Assembly (NCBI RefSeq): GCF_009910675.1
Contig: NZ_RSEJ01000017.1
Location: 59,760 to 123,759 of the forward strand
DNA: 64,000 nt
Reading direction: 5' to 3'
Origin: Photobacterium alginatilyticum
GTDB lineage: Bacteria; Pseudomonadota; Gammaproteobacteria; Enterobacterales; Vibrionaceae
Part shown: one piece after another, positions 50,926 through 59,368 of the stretch
How the letters are laid out: each line of letters starts with the position of its first letter
Position numbering within the stretch: the stretch's first letter is position 1
The notes under the pieces: generated by a model
Seen by the model: the letters and a program-made list of their open reading frames with translations, nothing else
Database searches by the model: none
What the model was told of the DNA's origin: nothing
Translations under genes and position numbers: made by a program

Positions 50926-51195
50926 TCACTCAATAAAACTTAACGCCATCAGTCTACCACTCCTGCTGTCCTATCAACTAACTTCGCCACTTTTTGTTAC
51001 AAATCGATTAGATTTCATCCAAGCCCAAAAACGGATTTTGCTCAGTTTGGGAAGCCAATCACAACCTGAAAAAACGAAGCCTTATTTTTGCGGCGAGCGT
51101 CCTTGAAAACCGGGCCTCCGGACAGATATCTTAACTGAGCGGATAAAACGACGATCCGTAACCACTTTCGTTTAGTGGTGATACAAGGAGTTTTA

Positions 51196-51978
51196 ATGGT
51201 TGCAAAATCTTTATTGAGAACATGTTTTGTTCTGATGTTTGTTCTTGGCCGAAGCCCGGTTGCTTCAGCCGCGTTACCTGAATATAACAATGCTGATATT
51301 GAAAACCCCTCCCCTGTCCAAGGCTCCAAAGAAACATTCCAACGCTCTCTTAGTGGCCTTTACTCAATCCCTAGTTACCGTTCTCCAACCCTGATTCAGC
51401 CTCACTCTGACTTCGATGCTCTGTATCAACAAGCAGCCTCTGCCCAAAGCGAGCTTGAAGATGTACTCAGTCAGGTCAGCCTACTCACAGCCGCCCAACC
51501 GGTGTTACCCGGCCTGAAATCAAAAGCCCGGGCGCAACAAAAAATCGCAACGGAACTAGAAGGCCAAACTGAACTGCTAACCGATTTAGCACGAGGCTCA
51601 CTGGTAACCAACAACATTGGTAGCCTTGTTCAGTCATTTGAACTACTGAACAAGGAAGTCACCGTCGTCGAGGTCAAAAACCGCTTCAAGACCCCTGCGC
51701 CGTCAGGCTACCGCGATCTGAAGCTACTCGTGCGTCTACCTAAAACCCAGCACATTGCTGAAATTCAACTTCACCTAGAGGAAATTTCCGTAATCAAAAA
51801 TGGTGCCGAGCACGAGATATATGAACAAATTCAGACCATCGAGCGCAAGGCCACGACAGAGCAGCGAGACCTAAACGATATCGAATTAGCCAAACTCGCA
51901 TCATTGCGACAGCAGTCCCGGGCGATGTACCAGACCGCATGGCATCAATACCTACAACCAGAGGCTATTGCCAGCTAA
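51196..51978 (+). CDS. Exported RelA/SpoT-domain protein 1
   Basis: A 260-residue secreted protein. The start is ATG 51196, directly behind ACAAGGAGTTTTA. The signal peptide VAKSLLRTCFVLMFVLGRSP ends near ASAA. The mature domain has the order of a RelA/SpoT synthetase fold: a helical lead with KSKARAQQKIATELEGQTE, DLARGSLVTNNIGSLVQSFE, KNRFKTPAPSGYRDLKLLVR, and IAEIQLHLEEISVIKNGAEH, then EIYEQIQ. The GYR and E-I-Q-L-H elements match the nucleotide-binding part of (p)ppGpp synthetases. An exported form cannot meet cytosolic GTP unless delivered to another cell, so a toxin or a repurposed domain is possible. A close paralogue follows. Confidence 0.75.
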   Translation: MVAKSLLRTCFVLMFVLGRSPVASAALPEYNNADIENPSPVQGSKETFQRSLSGLYSIPSYRSPTLIQPHSDFDALYQQAASAQSELEDVLSQVSLLTAAQPVLPGLKSKARAQQKIATELEGQTELLTDLARGSLVTNNIGSLVQSFELLNKEVTVVEVKNRFKTPAPSGYRDLKLLVRLPKTQHIAEIQLHLEEISVIKNGAEHEIYEQIQTIERKATTEQRDLNDIELAKLASLRQQSRAMYQTAWHQYLQPEAIAS

Positions 51979-51992
51979 TTAAACCTCATTAT

Positions 51993-52021
51993 TCAGCCCG
52001 AGCAGCATTTCTGTCGGGCTG
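51993..52021 (+). terminator. Terminator between the two RelA/SpoT-fold genes
   Basis: TCAGCCCGA and TCGGGCTGA pair around an 11-base loop, 15 bp after the first gene's stop. The following sequence is AAATATC, so it is a weak intrinsic terminator at best. Confidence 0.5.
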
Positions 52022-52210
52022 AAATATCTAAAGCTCAGCCCTTCAGCAAATTCATCTTCCGTTCAGATTACTTTGTTATTCTACAGTCCAACAAAGAGAA
52101 GCTCTTAACAGCCTGATACGTCACTTTTCCAAACCTTCGGTTTGAAGGCCACCGTTTTACGTATATCGCTGAAGCCGAAAGGCTGTACCCAGCATACCAG
52201 GAGTTGCTTG

Positions 52211-52996
52211 ATGGATATGAAATCTGTACTTCGTACCTGCTTTATTCTTCTATTTGTTCTTGGTCGTGGCCCGGCAATGGCTGCTCCGATGACAAGCTAT
52301 TCTGAATCAGACCATGAGCTGCCTTCCAATCGCTCAGAAGCCAGTAAGAAATCATTCCAGCGCAGCCTAAGTGGCCTCTACAGCATTGATAGCTGGAAAG
52401 ATGAAGGGGTTGCTCAACCCTACTCAGATTTTGACCAGCTGTACCTTGCTGCTGCCCAAGCACAACAAGAGCTTGATACTGTTATTCGCGAGATCAGCCT
52501 GCTGACCAGCACCCAGGCCATTTTACCCGGGGTAAAATCAGAGCAACGAGCCAGAACCAAAGTGGAGACAGAACTTCAAGGCAATACAAACCAGATAACC
52601 GACCTGGCACGAGGTTCACTGGTAGCCGAGGATATCCCAAGCCTTGTTCAGGCTTTTGAATTGCTCAATAAAGAAGTCACTGTGGTTGCGGTAAAAAACC
52701 GCTTCAAATCACCCACAGACTCAGGCTACCGAGATTTAAAAATGCTCGTCCGCTTGCCTGAAAGCCAGCTTGTAGCAGAAGTTCAGCTTCACCTGGATGC
52801 GATATCTCTCGTGAAGAACGGTGCCGAGCATGAAATCTATGAGCAGATTCAAAAGATAGAACGCGTTGGCATACAGCAGAAACGCCCTCTTTCTGAATTC
52901 GAACTGGCACAAATCGCTCAGTTGCGAACTGTTTCGAGTAATCTTTACCAGGAAGCCTGGCAGCAGTACCTCCAGCCAGAGGTGTTAGCAAGCTAA
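52211..52996 (+). CDS. Exported RelA/SpoT-domain protein 2
   Basis: A 261-residue paralogue of the preceding gene, alike over nearly its whole length. The start is ATG 52211 behind CCAGGAGTTGCTTG, giving signal peptide DMKSVLRTCFILLFVLGRGP. The conserved blocks are SFQRSLSGLYSI, VKSEQRARTKVETELQGNTN, ITDLARGSLVAEDIPSLVQA, KNRFKSPTDSGYRDLKMLVR, and VAEVQLHLDAISLVKNGAEH. It is the same fold as copy 1 with about 230 bp between genes, so it arose by tandem duplication. No immunity-like gene is seen beside either copy. Confidence 0.75.
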   Translation: MDMKSVLRTCFILLFVLGRGPAMAAPMTSYSESDHELPSNRSEASKKSFQRSLSGLYSIDSWKDEGVAQPYSDFDQLYLAAAQAQQELDTVIREISLLTSTQAILPGVKSEQRARTKVETELQGNTNQITDLARGSLVAEDIPSLVQAFELLNKEVTVVAVKNRFKSPTDSGYRDLKMLVRLPESQLVAEVQLHLDAISLVKNGAEHEIYEQIQKIERVGIQQKRPLSEFELAQIAQLRTVSSNLYQEAWQQYLQPEVLAS

Positions 52997-53197
52997 CAAT
53001 AACGATGCGCTATATTCAGGGCCGCCTGGCGGCCTCTCCTTCAACATACCTATACTGCGGCGTTGCTCAATACTAAGACAACAGTGTTAATGTTGACTAT
53101 TCTTTATCAAACTACGTTCAATGTGCACGGTTTAGCGTAAACCGGCACCTTCTTGTAGCTTGGGTATAGTATGAACACGTCGCTAGGAGGATCCACG

Positions 53198-53458
53198 ATG
53201 ACCCATCGTTATCAACCTATCGACTGTACCCTTCACGACTATTTCGAAATGGCTTGTGTTTACCACTATCAGGTAAAGCTTGATTTACGTGACGAGAGTT
53301 CAGTCGAAGGAAAGTGTATAACCACGGAAACTCACCCAGACAAATCTGAGTGGCTGGTATTCAAAACTGAATATCAGTATACGAAGATTCGTATGGATTG
53401 TATTAAGCGGATGTCTGCCCTTTCACCAGACGCACAATTCTCGGTCATTAACTGCTGA
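53198..53458 (+). CDS. rof: Rho-binding antiterminator (Rof/YaeO family)
   Basis: An 86-residue protein of the Rof family, starting at ATG 53198 behind TAGGAGGATCCACG. Typical features are YQPIDCTLHDYFEMACVYHY near the N-terminus and a small Sm-like barrel (QVKLDLRDESSVEGKC, EWLVFKTEYQYTKIRMDCIK). In E. coli Rof binds Rho and blocks RNA loading, so lowers Rho-dependent termination. Regulation here is unknown. A terminator follows closely. Confidence 0.9.
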   Translation: MTHRYQPIDCTLHDYFEMACVYHYQVKLDLRDESSVEGKCITTETHPDKSEWLVFKTEYQYTKIRMDCIKRMSALSPDAQFSVINC

Positions 53459-53471
53459 CGAGTAAAAACAC

Positions 53472-53493
53472 AAAGAGCGCCTAGAGGCGCTCT
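53472..53493. terminator. Terminator between rof and the cysteine desulfidase gene
   Basis: AAAGAGCGCC-TAGA-GGCGCTCTTT lies between convergent genes. The flanking A and T runs are short, giving a moderate bidirectional terminator. Confidence 0.75.
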
Positions 53494-53529
53494 TTGAACC
53501 AAGATAGCTTGTAACCAAGAAACAATGGC

Positions 53530-54816
53530 TTACTTATGAACCATGATATCCAGGATCTGGACATCAGTCTGAGTCATCGCACCATTGGCAAGTGCCGACA
53601 TATTGCGGATAGACGCATCAACATCATCAGCGACAATGCCTTCATTACCCGTTACCCGGATACCATCCAATGCCATTAGCGCAGCCTTTACTGCAGCACT
53701 GGCCGATGATGAGACTTTCATTGCACAGCTTGTTTTTGCCCCATCGCAAATGATCCCGGTAATATCACCAATCATGCTGTTAATCGCAGCACTGATTTGC
53801 TCAAAACGTCCACCGAGCAGCCAGGTCATTCCCGCAACAGCTCCCATAGAAGCCGTTGTGGCACCACAAAGCGCAGACAGTTTATTCTGATAGCTCTTGA
53901 TATAAATCGCCATCAAATGAGACATCATCAATGCTCGTGCCATAGTTTCCTGATCAGCGTTCACATGCTCGGCAACAACAGCTACCGGCATTGTTGCAGC
54001 AATACCCTGGTTACCAGAACCAGAATTGCTCATCGCGGGTTTCATCGCACCATCCATCCGGGCATCAGAAGCGGCGGAAGTGCGGCAGAGTACATTCGTC
54101 AGTAGCCCGCCAGAAAGCAGTCCACGCTCAACATTTCGCTGGAACGTAGCACCTATTTGCAAGCCATAATTACCGGTCAGCCCTTCTTTGGACAGGGCAT
54201 CATTGAGATCCAGTGATTCAGTAATAAACTGAATATCTTCAACAGGCACATTAAGTGCAAACTCATAGATATCGTGTGCATTCGCCTGAGCAAAAATGTT
54301 CTCTGACTGATTATCAGCCGTTGCTGCCGGCTGCGGATCAATAATAAAAACAGCATCACCGTTAACATCAATCGAAACAACGTTGGTGTGCCCGTCAGCA
54401 ATAATCACCGTCGCCTGATCGGTACCATCACTAACTGTCACTTTGGCAAACAAGATATTAGACACTTGGGCAACACCCACACTAACCTGCTGCTCCAGCA
54501 TCAGTTTGGCTGCCTCAACATCACCCTTGGTGATATTTTTTAATACTTCCAGCCCAGCATCTGGCTCACCCGCTAATGCGCCCACAGCTGCCGCTATCGG
54601 CAAGCCAACCATTCCGGTACCAGGTACGCCAACGCCCATGCCATTCTTCATTAGGTTGGGAGCGACATATGCTTCAACCTGGGTTGGCTTTCCCTTAAGG
54701 TGACGAGCGGCAATCGCAGCGGCCAACGCAACTGAAACCGGTTCAGTACAGCCTAATGCAGGAACCACTTCTTTCTTAACTGTTTCAATAAAACCGTTCC
54801 AGAGGTGCTTTTTCAT
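53530..54816 (-). CDS. L-cysteine desulfidase family protein (UPF0597, YhaM/CyuA-like)
   Basis: A 428-residue cytosolic enzyme related to the serine dehydratase alpha domain. It has the N-terminal Fe-S cysteine region VVPALGCTEPVSVALAAAIA, a central RTSAASDARMDGAMKPAMSN then SGSGNQGI, and the later cysteines in SALCGATTASMGAVAGM and IICDGAKTSCAMKVSSS. Four cysteines in this order mark the 4Fe-4S lyase family that breaks L-cysteine to pyruvate, ammonia and sulfide. In E. coli CyuA is the anaerobic cysteine desulfidase. No CyuP-type transporter or CyuR gene lies beside it. Confidence 0.92.
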   Translation of the reverse strand: MKKHLWNGFIETVKKEVVPALGCTEPVSVALAAAIAARHLKGKPTQVEAYVAPNLMKNGMGVGVPGTGMVGLPIAAAVGALAGEPDAGLEVLKNITKGDVEAAKLMLEQQVSVGVAQVSNILFAKVTVSDGTDQATVIIADGHTNVVSIDVNGDAVFIIDPQPAATADNQSENIFAQANAHDIYEFALNVPVEDIQFITESLDLNDALSKEGLTGNYGLQIGATFQRNVERGLLSGGLLTNVLCRTSAASDARMDGAMKPAMSNSGSGNQGIAATMPVAVVAEHVNADQETMARALMMSHLMAIYIKSYQNKLSALCGATTASMGAVAGMTWLLGGRFEQISAAINSMIGDITGIICDGAKTSCAMKVSSSASAAVKAALMALDGIRVTGNEGIVADDVDASIRNMSALANGAMTQTDVQILDIMVHK

Positions 54817-54978
54817 TGTTATTACCTTCAGATAAACAGGTGGATGGTAGGGTACTGTTTTATCCCCCTTGTCTTAATATGGTTAATTTACACCTACCTG
54901 AAGGGAATTGTTTTGCCAAAAATCCTCTAAAATCAAAATCCGGGAGAAAGTTTTTCTACAGCGGCCAGCTCAAGGAAA

Positions 54979-55311
54979 CTAGCAACCTCCGCAACTGCCA
55001 CAACGCCAGTCTTCCGCATTCACAGCCTGATAAAAATACCGGAAATTATCCTCATCAATCGGAATATTCTGGGTATCAAAAAGATCCGCCAGCCAATCGA
55101 TATTGGAAACAATCCATTGATCTTCTTCCTCCCCTTCGGCGTAGAGGGGATCATCCGGATCCATGAAATTATAAATACCGAAGGTACCCATATCCTTTTC
55201 AAGCTTTTCTTCCGGAATCGCTAAAAGGCTTCCCTGATATGTAATTTCCCAATGGCCCAGACACAAGGTGTTCCCTACCGATGTCCAGCGTGCTTTGAAC
55301 GGATTGCCCAT
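54979..55311 (-). CDS. Hypothetical protein with C-terminal cysteine cluster (110 aa)
   Basis: A 110-residue acidic protein starting at ATG 55311. It begins with beta-like segments (RWTSVGNTLCLGHWEITYQG), then has an acidic stretch (MDPDDPLYAEGEEEDQW), and ends in EDWRCGSCGGC. The terminal CxxCxxC could bind metal or form a disulfide. No named family is recognised, though the absence of a competing ORF and plausible composition support it. Ribosome site TGAGCAAGCACT is weak. Confidence 0.6.
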   Translation of the reverse strand: MGNPFKARWTSVGNTLCLGHWEITYQGSLLAIPEEKLEKDMGTFGIYNFMDPDDPLYAEGEEEDQWIVSNIDWLADLFDTQNIPIDEDNFRYFYQAVNAEDWRCGSCGGC

Positions 55312-55401
55312 AGTGCTTGCTCAGGTATTAACGAAGTGGCACATAATAACCACCGCGCTAATATGGTCAATACCTCCAGAGGCTTAAACAGCCAGCACTG
55401 T

Positions 55402-55452
55402 GACTAGGCATAGCGACAAGGCGTAACAGTTAGGCGTAATAGCTAGGCATAG
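55402..55452. repeat. Short degenerate tandem repeat
   Basis: Four near copies of a unit like TAGGCRTARY occur in about 50 bp: TAGGCATAGC, AAGGCGTAAC, TTAGGCGTAATAGC and TAGGCATAGT. It lies in the gap upstream of the 55460 gene's stop. It may be replication slippage. Confidence 0.5.
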
Positions 55453-55459
55453 TTAGTGG

Positions 55460-55912
55460 TTAGCACCAACGGCGAACTTGCTCGCAGTATTGTCGATACT
55501 CTTCACCAAAAATGGCTTCCAACACATCTTCTTCCGGGCCGATTTGGAAGTTATTCATATAGAAAATAAACAGCGGGATCATCACCAAAGCAGAGAGTGC
55601 GGATAAATAAATAAAGGCAGCGATAAGAAACAATACTAACCCTAGATACATCGGATTACGTGAAAAACGATAGATTCCCGAAGTGACCAGACTTGATGCC
55701 TTATGCGGATTACGCGGATCGACGGTTGTTCGTTCTTTAGCAAATGACATAACTCCCGCCAATCCAACCAAGGTTCCACCAAGACAAAATACCAACACCA
55801 ACAAAAATTGGCCCCAGAACGTAAATGTCCATAACGGCCAATACTGTGAAAGCAGATACATACCACCAAGCGTTATCAACAATACTACTGGCGGGGGCAG
55901 TTTCAAATCCAT
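55460..55912 (-). CDS. Isoprenylcysteine carboxyl methyltransferase-like membrane protein
   Basis: A 150-residue membrane protein of the ICMT/PEMT group, started at ATG 55912 with GTGAT close before it (AAAAGGTGAT). It has four membrane segments, the signature LVTSGIYRFSRNPMYLGLVL and the tail GEEYRQYCEQVRRWC. The RNPMYLG core and late EExY are typical of isoprenylcysteine or phospholipid methyltransferase domains. The bacterial substrate is unknown. The protein is short compared with eukaryotic enzymes, which is normal for bacterial members. Confidence 0.85.
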   Translation of the reverse strand: MDLKLPPPVVLLITLGGMYLLSQYWPLWTFTFWGQFLLVLVFCLGGTLVGLAGVMSFAKERTTVDPRNPHKASSLVTSGIYRFSRNPMYLGLVLFLIAAFIYLSALSALVMIPLFIFYMNNFQIGPEEDVLEAIFGEEYRQYCEQVRRWC

Positions 55913-56134
55913 ATCACCTTTTCCTCCGTAATGCATACAGTCCAAATAATTATCATGCCATGCAATCATAACCCGTTAATATCAAGTGTAATATATTTCC
56001 ATTGAGTCCAGCGTTTACGCCTATCACGGCATACTACGCTTCAGGAATCGAGTAATTGATTGCTAACCAGACATCAGCGCTTTAAGATTGCCGGACCAAT
56101 AACCTTATCCGTCCGACTGCTGATACCCCCTACT

Positions 56135-56641
56135 ATGCAAAAGCTCAAGTACCTGCAAGGCTATCCCTCTTCAATTACCGATCAGGTGGCCAGCCTGATT
56201 GATTCCGACCGGCTTGAAGCATTCTTGCTAAAGAAGTATCCCCACAGCCATGATCTAACAACAGAAAAAGCCTTGTATGACTATGTGCAGGAGCTTAAAT
56301 CTCAGTATCTGAAGAAATCGCCACCGGTGAGTAAAGTGGCCTATGACAAAAAAATACATGTCATCAACCATGCGCTAGGGCTCCACTCGTTTGTCTCTCG
56401 CGTTCAGGGCAACAAACTCAAGGCAAAACATGAAATTCGCATTTCGTCTATTTTCAAACATGCCCCATTGCCCTTTTTACGCATGATTATTGTCCACGAG
56501 CTTGCCCACCTGAGAGAAAAAGAACATAACAAAGCCTTTTATCAACTTTGTTGCCATATGGAGCCTGACTACCACCAGCTCGAATTCGACATGCGGTTAT
56601 TTCTCACTCAGCAGGAACTGAGCGGCCCGATCTACTCCTAG
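56135..56641 (+). CDS. YgjP-like metallopeptidase (M48/DUF45 type)
   Basis: A 168-residue protein, start set at ATG 56135; a frame 25 codons longer is open but offers no better ribosome site. It contains the zincin motif MIIVHELAHLREKEHNKAFY, with HELAH followed by EKEHNKAFY, as in YgjP/DUF45 proteins. An N-terminal part (EKALYDYVQELKSQYLKKSP) leads into a middle segment, SKVAYDKKIHVINHALGLHS. A peptidase role is likely, but the substrate is unknown. Confidence 0.8.
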   Translation: MQKLKYLQGYPSSITDQVASLIDSDRLEAFLLKKYPHSHDLTTEKALYDYVQELKSQYLKKSPPVSKVAYDKKIHVINHALGLHSFVSRVQGNKLKAKHEIRISSIFKHAPLPFLRMIIVHELAHLREKEHNKAFYQLCCHMEPDYHQLEFDMRLFLTQQELSGPIYS

Positions 56642-56730
56642 TAACGTTTTGACGTTACCGGCTATAAAGATCTGACATCAGCCAAACTTTTGCCTACAAT
56701 ATAGCGCTAATTAGAAATTTAGGTGTTTAC

Positions 56731-57153
56731 ATGAAAATTTGTGCTGTTGAGTTAAAAAGCAACGAGGCGATTGTTTGCCTGCTTTCACAAGACAATGGGT
56801 TATTTGACATCCCTCAGTGCCGAACTCAAAAGTTCATTATGAAAGACTCTCTCGACAATACTGAAATGAGAGACTTCCAGTTCGCATTCAAAAAGCTACT
56901 AGAAGACTACCAAGTTGACGCTGTTGTGATCCGTACCCGCGAGACACGCGGTAAATTTGCCGGCAGTGCAGTAGGCTTCAAGCTAGAAGCAGCGATCCAG
57001 CTTCTCGACGGTGTTCAGGTTGATTTCATGTCAAACAACGACATCAAGCAAAAGCTGAAACGCAATCCGCTGGCTATCGATTTCCGCGATACAGGTCTGC
57101 GCCAGTTCCAGGAAGCTGCGTTCACCACTGGCTACGCTTATCTGAGTAAGTAA
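56731..57153 (+). CDS. DUF3010 family protein
   Basis: A 140-residue protein of the DUF3010 family: KICAVELKSNEAIVCLLSQD, CRTQKFIMKDSLDNTEMRDF, QVDAVVIRTRETRGKFAGSA, and FRDTGLRQFQEAAFTTGYAY. It has the look of an RNase H/actin-like fold (strands KICAVELK and DAVVIRTR). The family is common in Vibrionaceae and other marine gammaproteobacteria with no assigned role. Ribosome site is weak (TTTAGGTGTTTAC). A strong bidirectional terminator follows. Confidence 0.85.
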   Translation: MKICAVELKSNEAIVCLLSQDNGLFDIPQCRTQKFIMKDSLDNTEMRDFQFAFKKLLEDYQVDAVVIRTRETRGKFAGSAVGFKLEAAIQLLDGVQVDFMSNNDIKQKLKRNPLAIDFRDTGLRQFQEAAFTTGYAYLSK

Positions 57154-57170
57154 GCGCCTGCTAATTATTG

Positions 57171-57197
57171 AAAAATGGGGCTAACTGCCCCATTTTT
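57171..57197. terminator. Strong bidirectional terminator
   Basis: AAAAATGGGGC-TAACT-GCCCCATTTTT is a perfect 11-bp stem between the DUF3010 gene (+) and the RRF-GI gene (-). Confidence 0.9.
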
Positions 57198-57246
57198 CTA
57201 TCTGATATCTACCAATGGTGTATTACTGCCTAGAGCAAATTGCTGC

Positions 57247-57648
57247 CTAGAACAAATCAGCGGTAAATCGGGCCAGTCTGGCCTCAGCAATAGAGCAATT
57301 AGTCATCGCCATAAGCTCTGCAAGCGTAATATTTGGATTCTTGAACACAAGCTCTTTAAGCTGTTCTTCTCGTGATTCACTGTTTTCATTAAGCGCCACA
57401 AGTCGCTCGTCAATTTTTCGTATCAGAAACTGCATCGCTTCAGGCTCCGACGTACTTAAGCCATCAGAAAACTTGCGAAGCGCACATTGCTCTCCCGCCA
57501 ACTGCCAGTTTCTGGAGCGGCGAATTCGCTTCAGCTCACAACCGTAGTCCAACGCAATGCGCTTGGCCTTTTTCACATTTTCACCACCGATACGGTGAAT
57601 TAATGACGGTAAGTGGGTTATGAGTACATCTTCGCTCTGGCCTTTCAT
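57247..57648 (-). CDS. Ribosome recycling factor family protein (RRF-GI type)
   Basis: A 133-residue protein of the small family called ribosome recycling factor on genomic islands. It begins LITHLPSLIHRIGGENVKKA and has the charged helix CELKRIRRSRNWQLAGEQCA. It ends with a helix-turn-helix-like NITLAELMAMTNCSIAEARL. True ribosome-recycling function is not shown for this family. The start overlaps the stop of the DUF3820 gene (TAATG), so the two are coupled. Confidence 0.8.
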   Translation of the reverse strand: MKGQSEDVLITHLPSLIHRIGGENVKKAKRIALDYGCELKRIRRSRNWQLAGEQCALRKFSDGLSTSEPEAMQFLIRKIDERLVALNENSESREEQLKELVFKNPNITLAELMAMTNCSIAEARLARFTADLF

Positions 57649-57863
57649 TAGTCGCGCTTCAGAGGCCGTATAACCGACTCCAGCCCTTCAATTTTAAACT
57701 CAAGCGTCAAAGCCATCAGCGTGCCCAACTCTCCTTCCGGGAAGCCTTTTTTCTGGAACCACAGTAAATATTCTTCCGGCAAATCGATAAGTGCCCTGCC
57801 ACTGTACTTTCCAAACGGCATTTTGACATTGGCAACCTTGATTAAGTGTTCTTTTTGAAACAT
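57648..57863 (-). CDS. DUF3820 family protein (71 aa)
   Basis: A 71-residue protein, started at ATG 57863 behind CAAGGAGATTGCT. The family pattern is MPFGKYSGRALIDLPEEYLL, then WFQKKGFPEGELG. DUF3820 proteins are small and widespread, with the core related to a segment also seen in some exonucleases; the function is not settled. It shares a transcript with the downstream RRF-GI gene through overlapping stop and start codons. The longer reading has no ribosome site. Confidence 0.85.
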   Translation of the reverse strand: MFQKEHLIKVANVKMPFGKYSGRALIDLPEEYLLWFQKKGFPEGELGTLMALTLEFKIEGLESVIRPLKRD

Positions 57864-57935
57864 AGCAATCTCCTTGCCCTTAAGCTTCGTTGATTGCATT
57901 ATCATATTCAAGCAATAACCAAGCTTGCCCGCGTA

Positions 57936-58550
57936 CTATTCCACCACCCACCGCTGACTGACAACTTCTTGGTCATTACAAACCAAAGCACCGACAAACT
58001 CAGCTCCCTGGCATATTTTTCCAACCCCCGCAGGTGTTCCCGTCATTACAATGTCACCATCTTCCAGCTGCATAAAGGTTTGCACTTCCTCAAGGATCTG
58101 CGCTGGTTTGTACATCATCAACGATGTATCGCCCTGCTGGATCAGCTCTCCATCAATATGCAAGCTCAACCCAAGCGGGGTATCACAACCAGAAATGGGA
58201 ACAAACGTGCTGAACACAGCCGAACCATCGAACGCTTTACTTCTCTCCCAGGGCAGCGACTTGGCCTTCAGCTCACTCTGGACACGCCGTTTGGTCAAAT
58301 CCATACCAAGCGCTGCCGCGACAAAGCGTCCCCCCTGGTATAAATAAGCAATCTCACTTTCATAATGCAGCTCATCGCCACGGTGCGTAGCAGATAGCGC
58401 TGTACCTATTGCTGAATTGGGCTTTACGAATATCACCATTTCATCCGGGATTTCGTTTCCTAACTCATGAACATGATCAACGTAGTTTCGACCAATGCAG
58501 ACGACTTTGCTGGGAAAAATCAAGGAATTGTTGAAGCTTACAGTGTTCAT
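57936..58550 (-). CDS. Fumarylacetoacetate hydrolase family protein
   Basis: A 204-residue enzyme with the FAH fold. The start is ATG 58550, behind AAAGGACTAAGT. Characteristic segments are KVVCIGRNYVDHVHELGNEI, VIFVKPNSAIGTALSATHRG, LHYESEIAYLYQGGRFVAAA with the metal-binding Glu residues, and the late DIVMTGTPAGVGKICQGAEF. Small FAH proteins hydrolyse or decarboxylate acylpyruvates and related beta-diketones; oxaloacetate decarboxylase activity is known in some. The precise substrate here is unknown. Single gene, with the 58599 repeat just upstream. Confidence 0.9.
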   Translation of the reverse strand: MNTVSFNNSLIFPSKVVCIGRNYVDHVHELGNEIPDEMVIFVKPNSAIGTALSATHRGDELHYESEIAYLYQGGRFVAAALGMDLTKRRVQSELKAKSLPWERSKAFDGSAVFSTFVPISGCDTPLGLSLHIDGELIQQGDTSLMMYKPAQILEEVQTFMQLEDGDIVMTGTPAGVGKICQGAEFVGALVCNDQEVVSQRWVVE

Positions 58551-58666
58551 ACTTAGTCCTTTAAGCAGTATTAAGTGATAACTCAAGATCCCCCCAAACT
58601 ACCTCAAGATGCTCGACTCGGCGAGAGTTAGTTACGACTATGGCTATATCACATGGAGAGAAGAAC

Positions 58667-58697
58667 GATAAAACTGGCTGTTGCCAGCTTTATCGTT
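58667..58697. terminator. Hairpin after the yceI-like gene
   Basis: ACGATAAAACTGGC and GCCAGCTTTATCGT can pair with one bulge around TGTT, just after the stop of the minus-strand gene at 58709. No long T run follows. Confidence 0.6.
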
Positions 58698-58708
58698 ATG
58701 AAGCCTGA

Positions 58709-59293
58709 TTATTGAATAAAGACAAGCTGCGCCGTGACAGGCACGCTAAGCAGAATGGAGTTTAATTTCGCAATGTTCCTCAATACCTCAATACCTTTGT
58801 CCAAGCCAAAAAGAGCCGATTTCACTTCGATCGGCCACGTGGTTGAAACGAGTACCCCACCGTTTTCCAACCCTGTTACCTGAAGTTTCGCCGCCAGTGT
58901 TTGCTTTAATCCATGAAGATCTAGCGAAAACTCAATATCCGCGGGCTGAGTTTTGCCGGGGATCAGTTCACTCAGCATGACAGGATCAACCTTGGCCGTC
59001 AGTGTTGCCAGCGGAAACCCTTCGGTTTCAAACAGCTCCTTCTTCATGCGCTCATCCCGAATCGAGATCTGGGTGTCGACACTTGCCAGATCGATAACCA
59101 CCTTGACCTCGCCTTCTTTCGACACCGAACCGCTGATATTTCGAAAATGGTGCTGTTCTATTACCGAATCATTCTTCACAGAAATAAAGTTTACATTGGA
59201 GCTATTGCTATCCAGTTTCCAGTCAGCCAAAACACTGGCATTGAGTCCCACCAGCAATAATCCGGCTAACAGCAATCTCAAACACGCGCGCAT
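58709..59293 (-). CDS. YceI family exported protein
   Basis: A 194-residue periplasmic protein with signal peptide RACLRLLLAGLLLVGLNASV. The YceI lipocalin-like barrel is visible in WKLDSNSSNVNFISVKNDSV, FRNISGSVSKEGEVKVVIDL, ASVDTQISIRDERMKKELFE, then IEFSLDLHGLKQTLAAKLQV. The family binds amphiphilic isoprenoid molecules such as polyprenyl lipids or quinones; the ligand here is unknown. Single gene on the minus strand, upstream in position of the chemoreceptor operon end. Confidence 0.92.
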   Translation of the reverse strand: MRACLRLLLAGLLLVGLNASVLADWKLDSNSSNVNFISVKNDSVIEQHHFRNISGSVSKEGEVKVVIDLASVDTQISIRDERMKKELFETEGFPLATLTAKVDPVMLSELIPGKTQPADIEFSLDLHGLKQTLAAKLQVTGLENGGVLVSTTWPIEVKSALFGLDKGIEVLRNIAKLNSILLSVPVTAQLVFIQ

Positions 59294-59368
59294 TATGATG
59301 TCCTATTGTTGATGTTCTTATCACATCACTATAGGCCACTGATTCCTATCAACCGTATTATTATTGAG

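Noticed and set aside
51196..52996. Toxin-immunity module around the RelA/SpoT-fold genes
   Set aside because: No small immunity-like gene lies beside either copy, and no VgrG, PAAR or Rhs gene is in the window; kept only as one possible reading.
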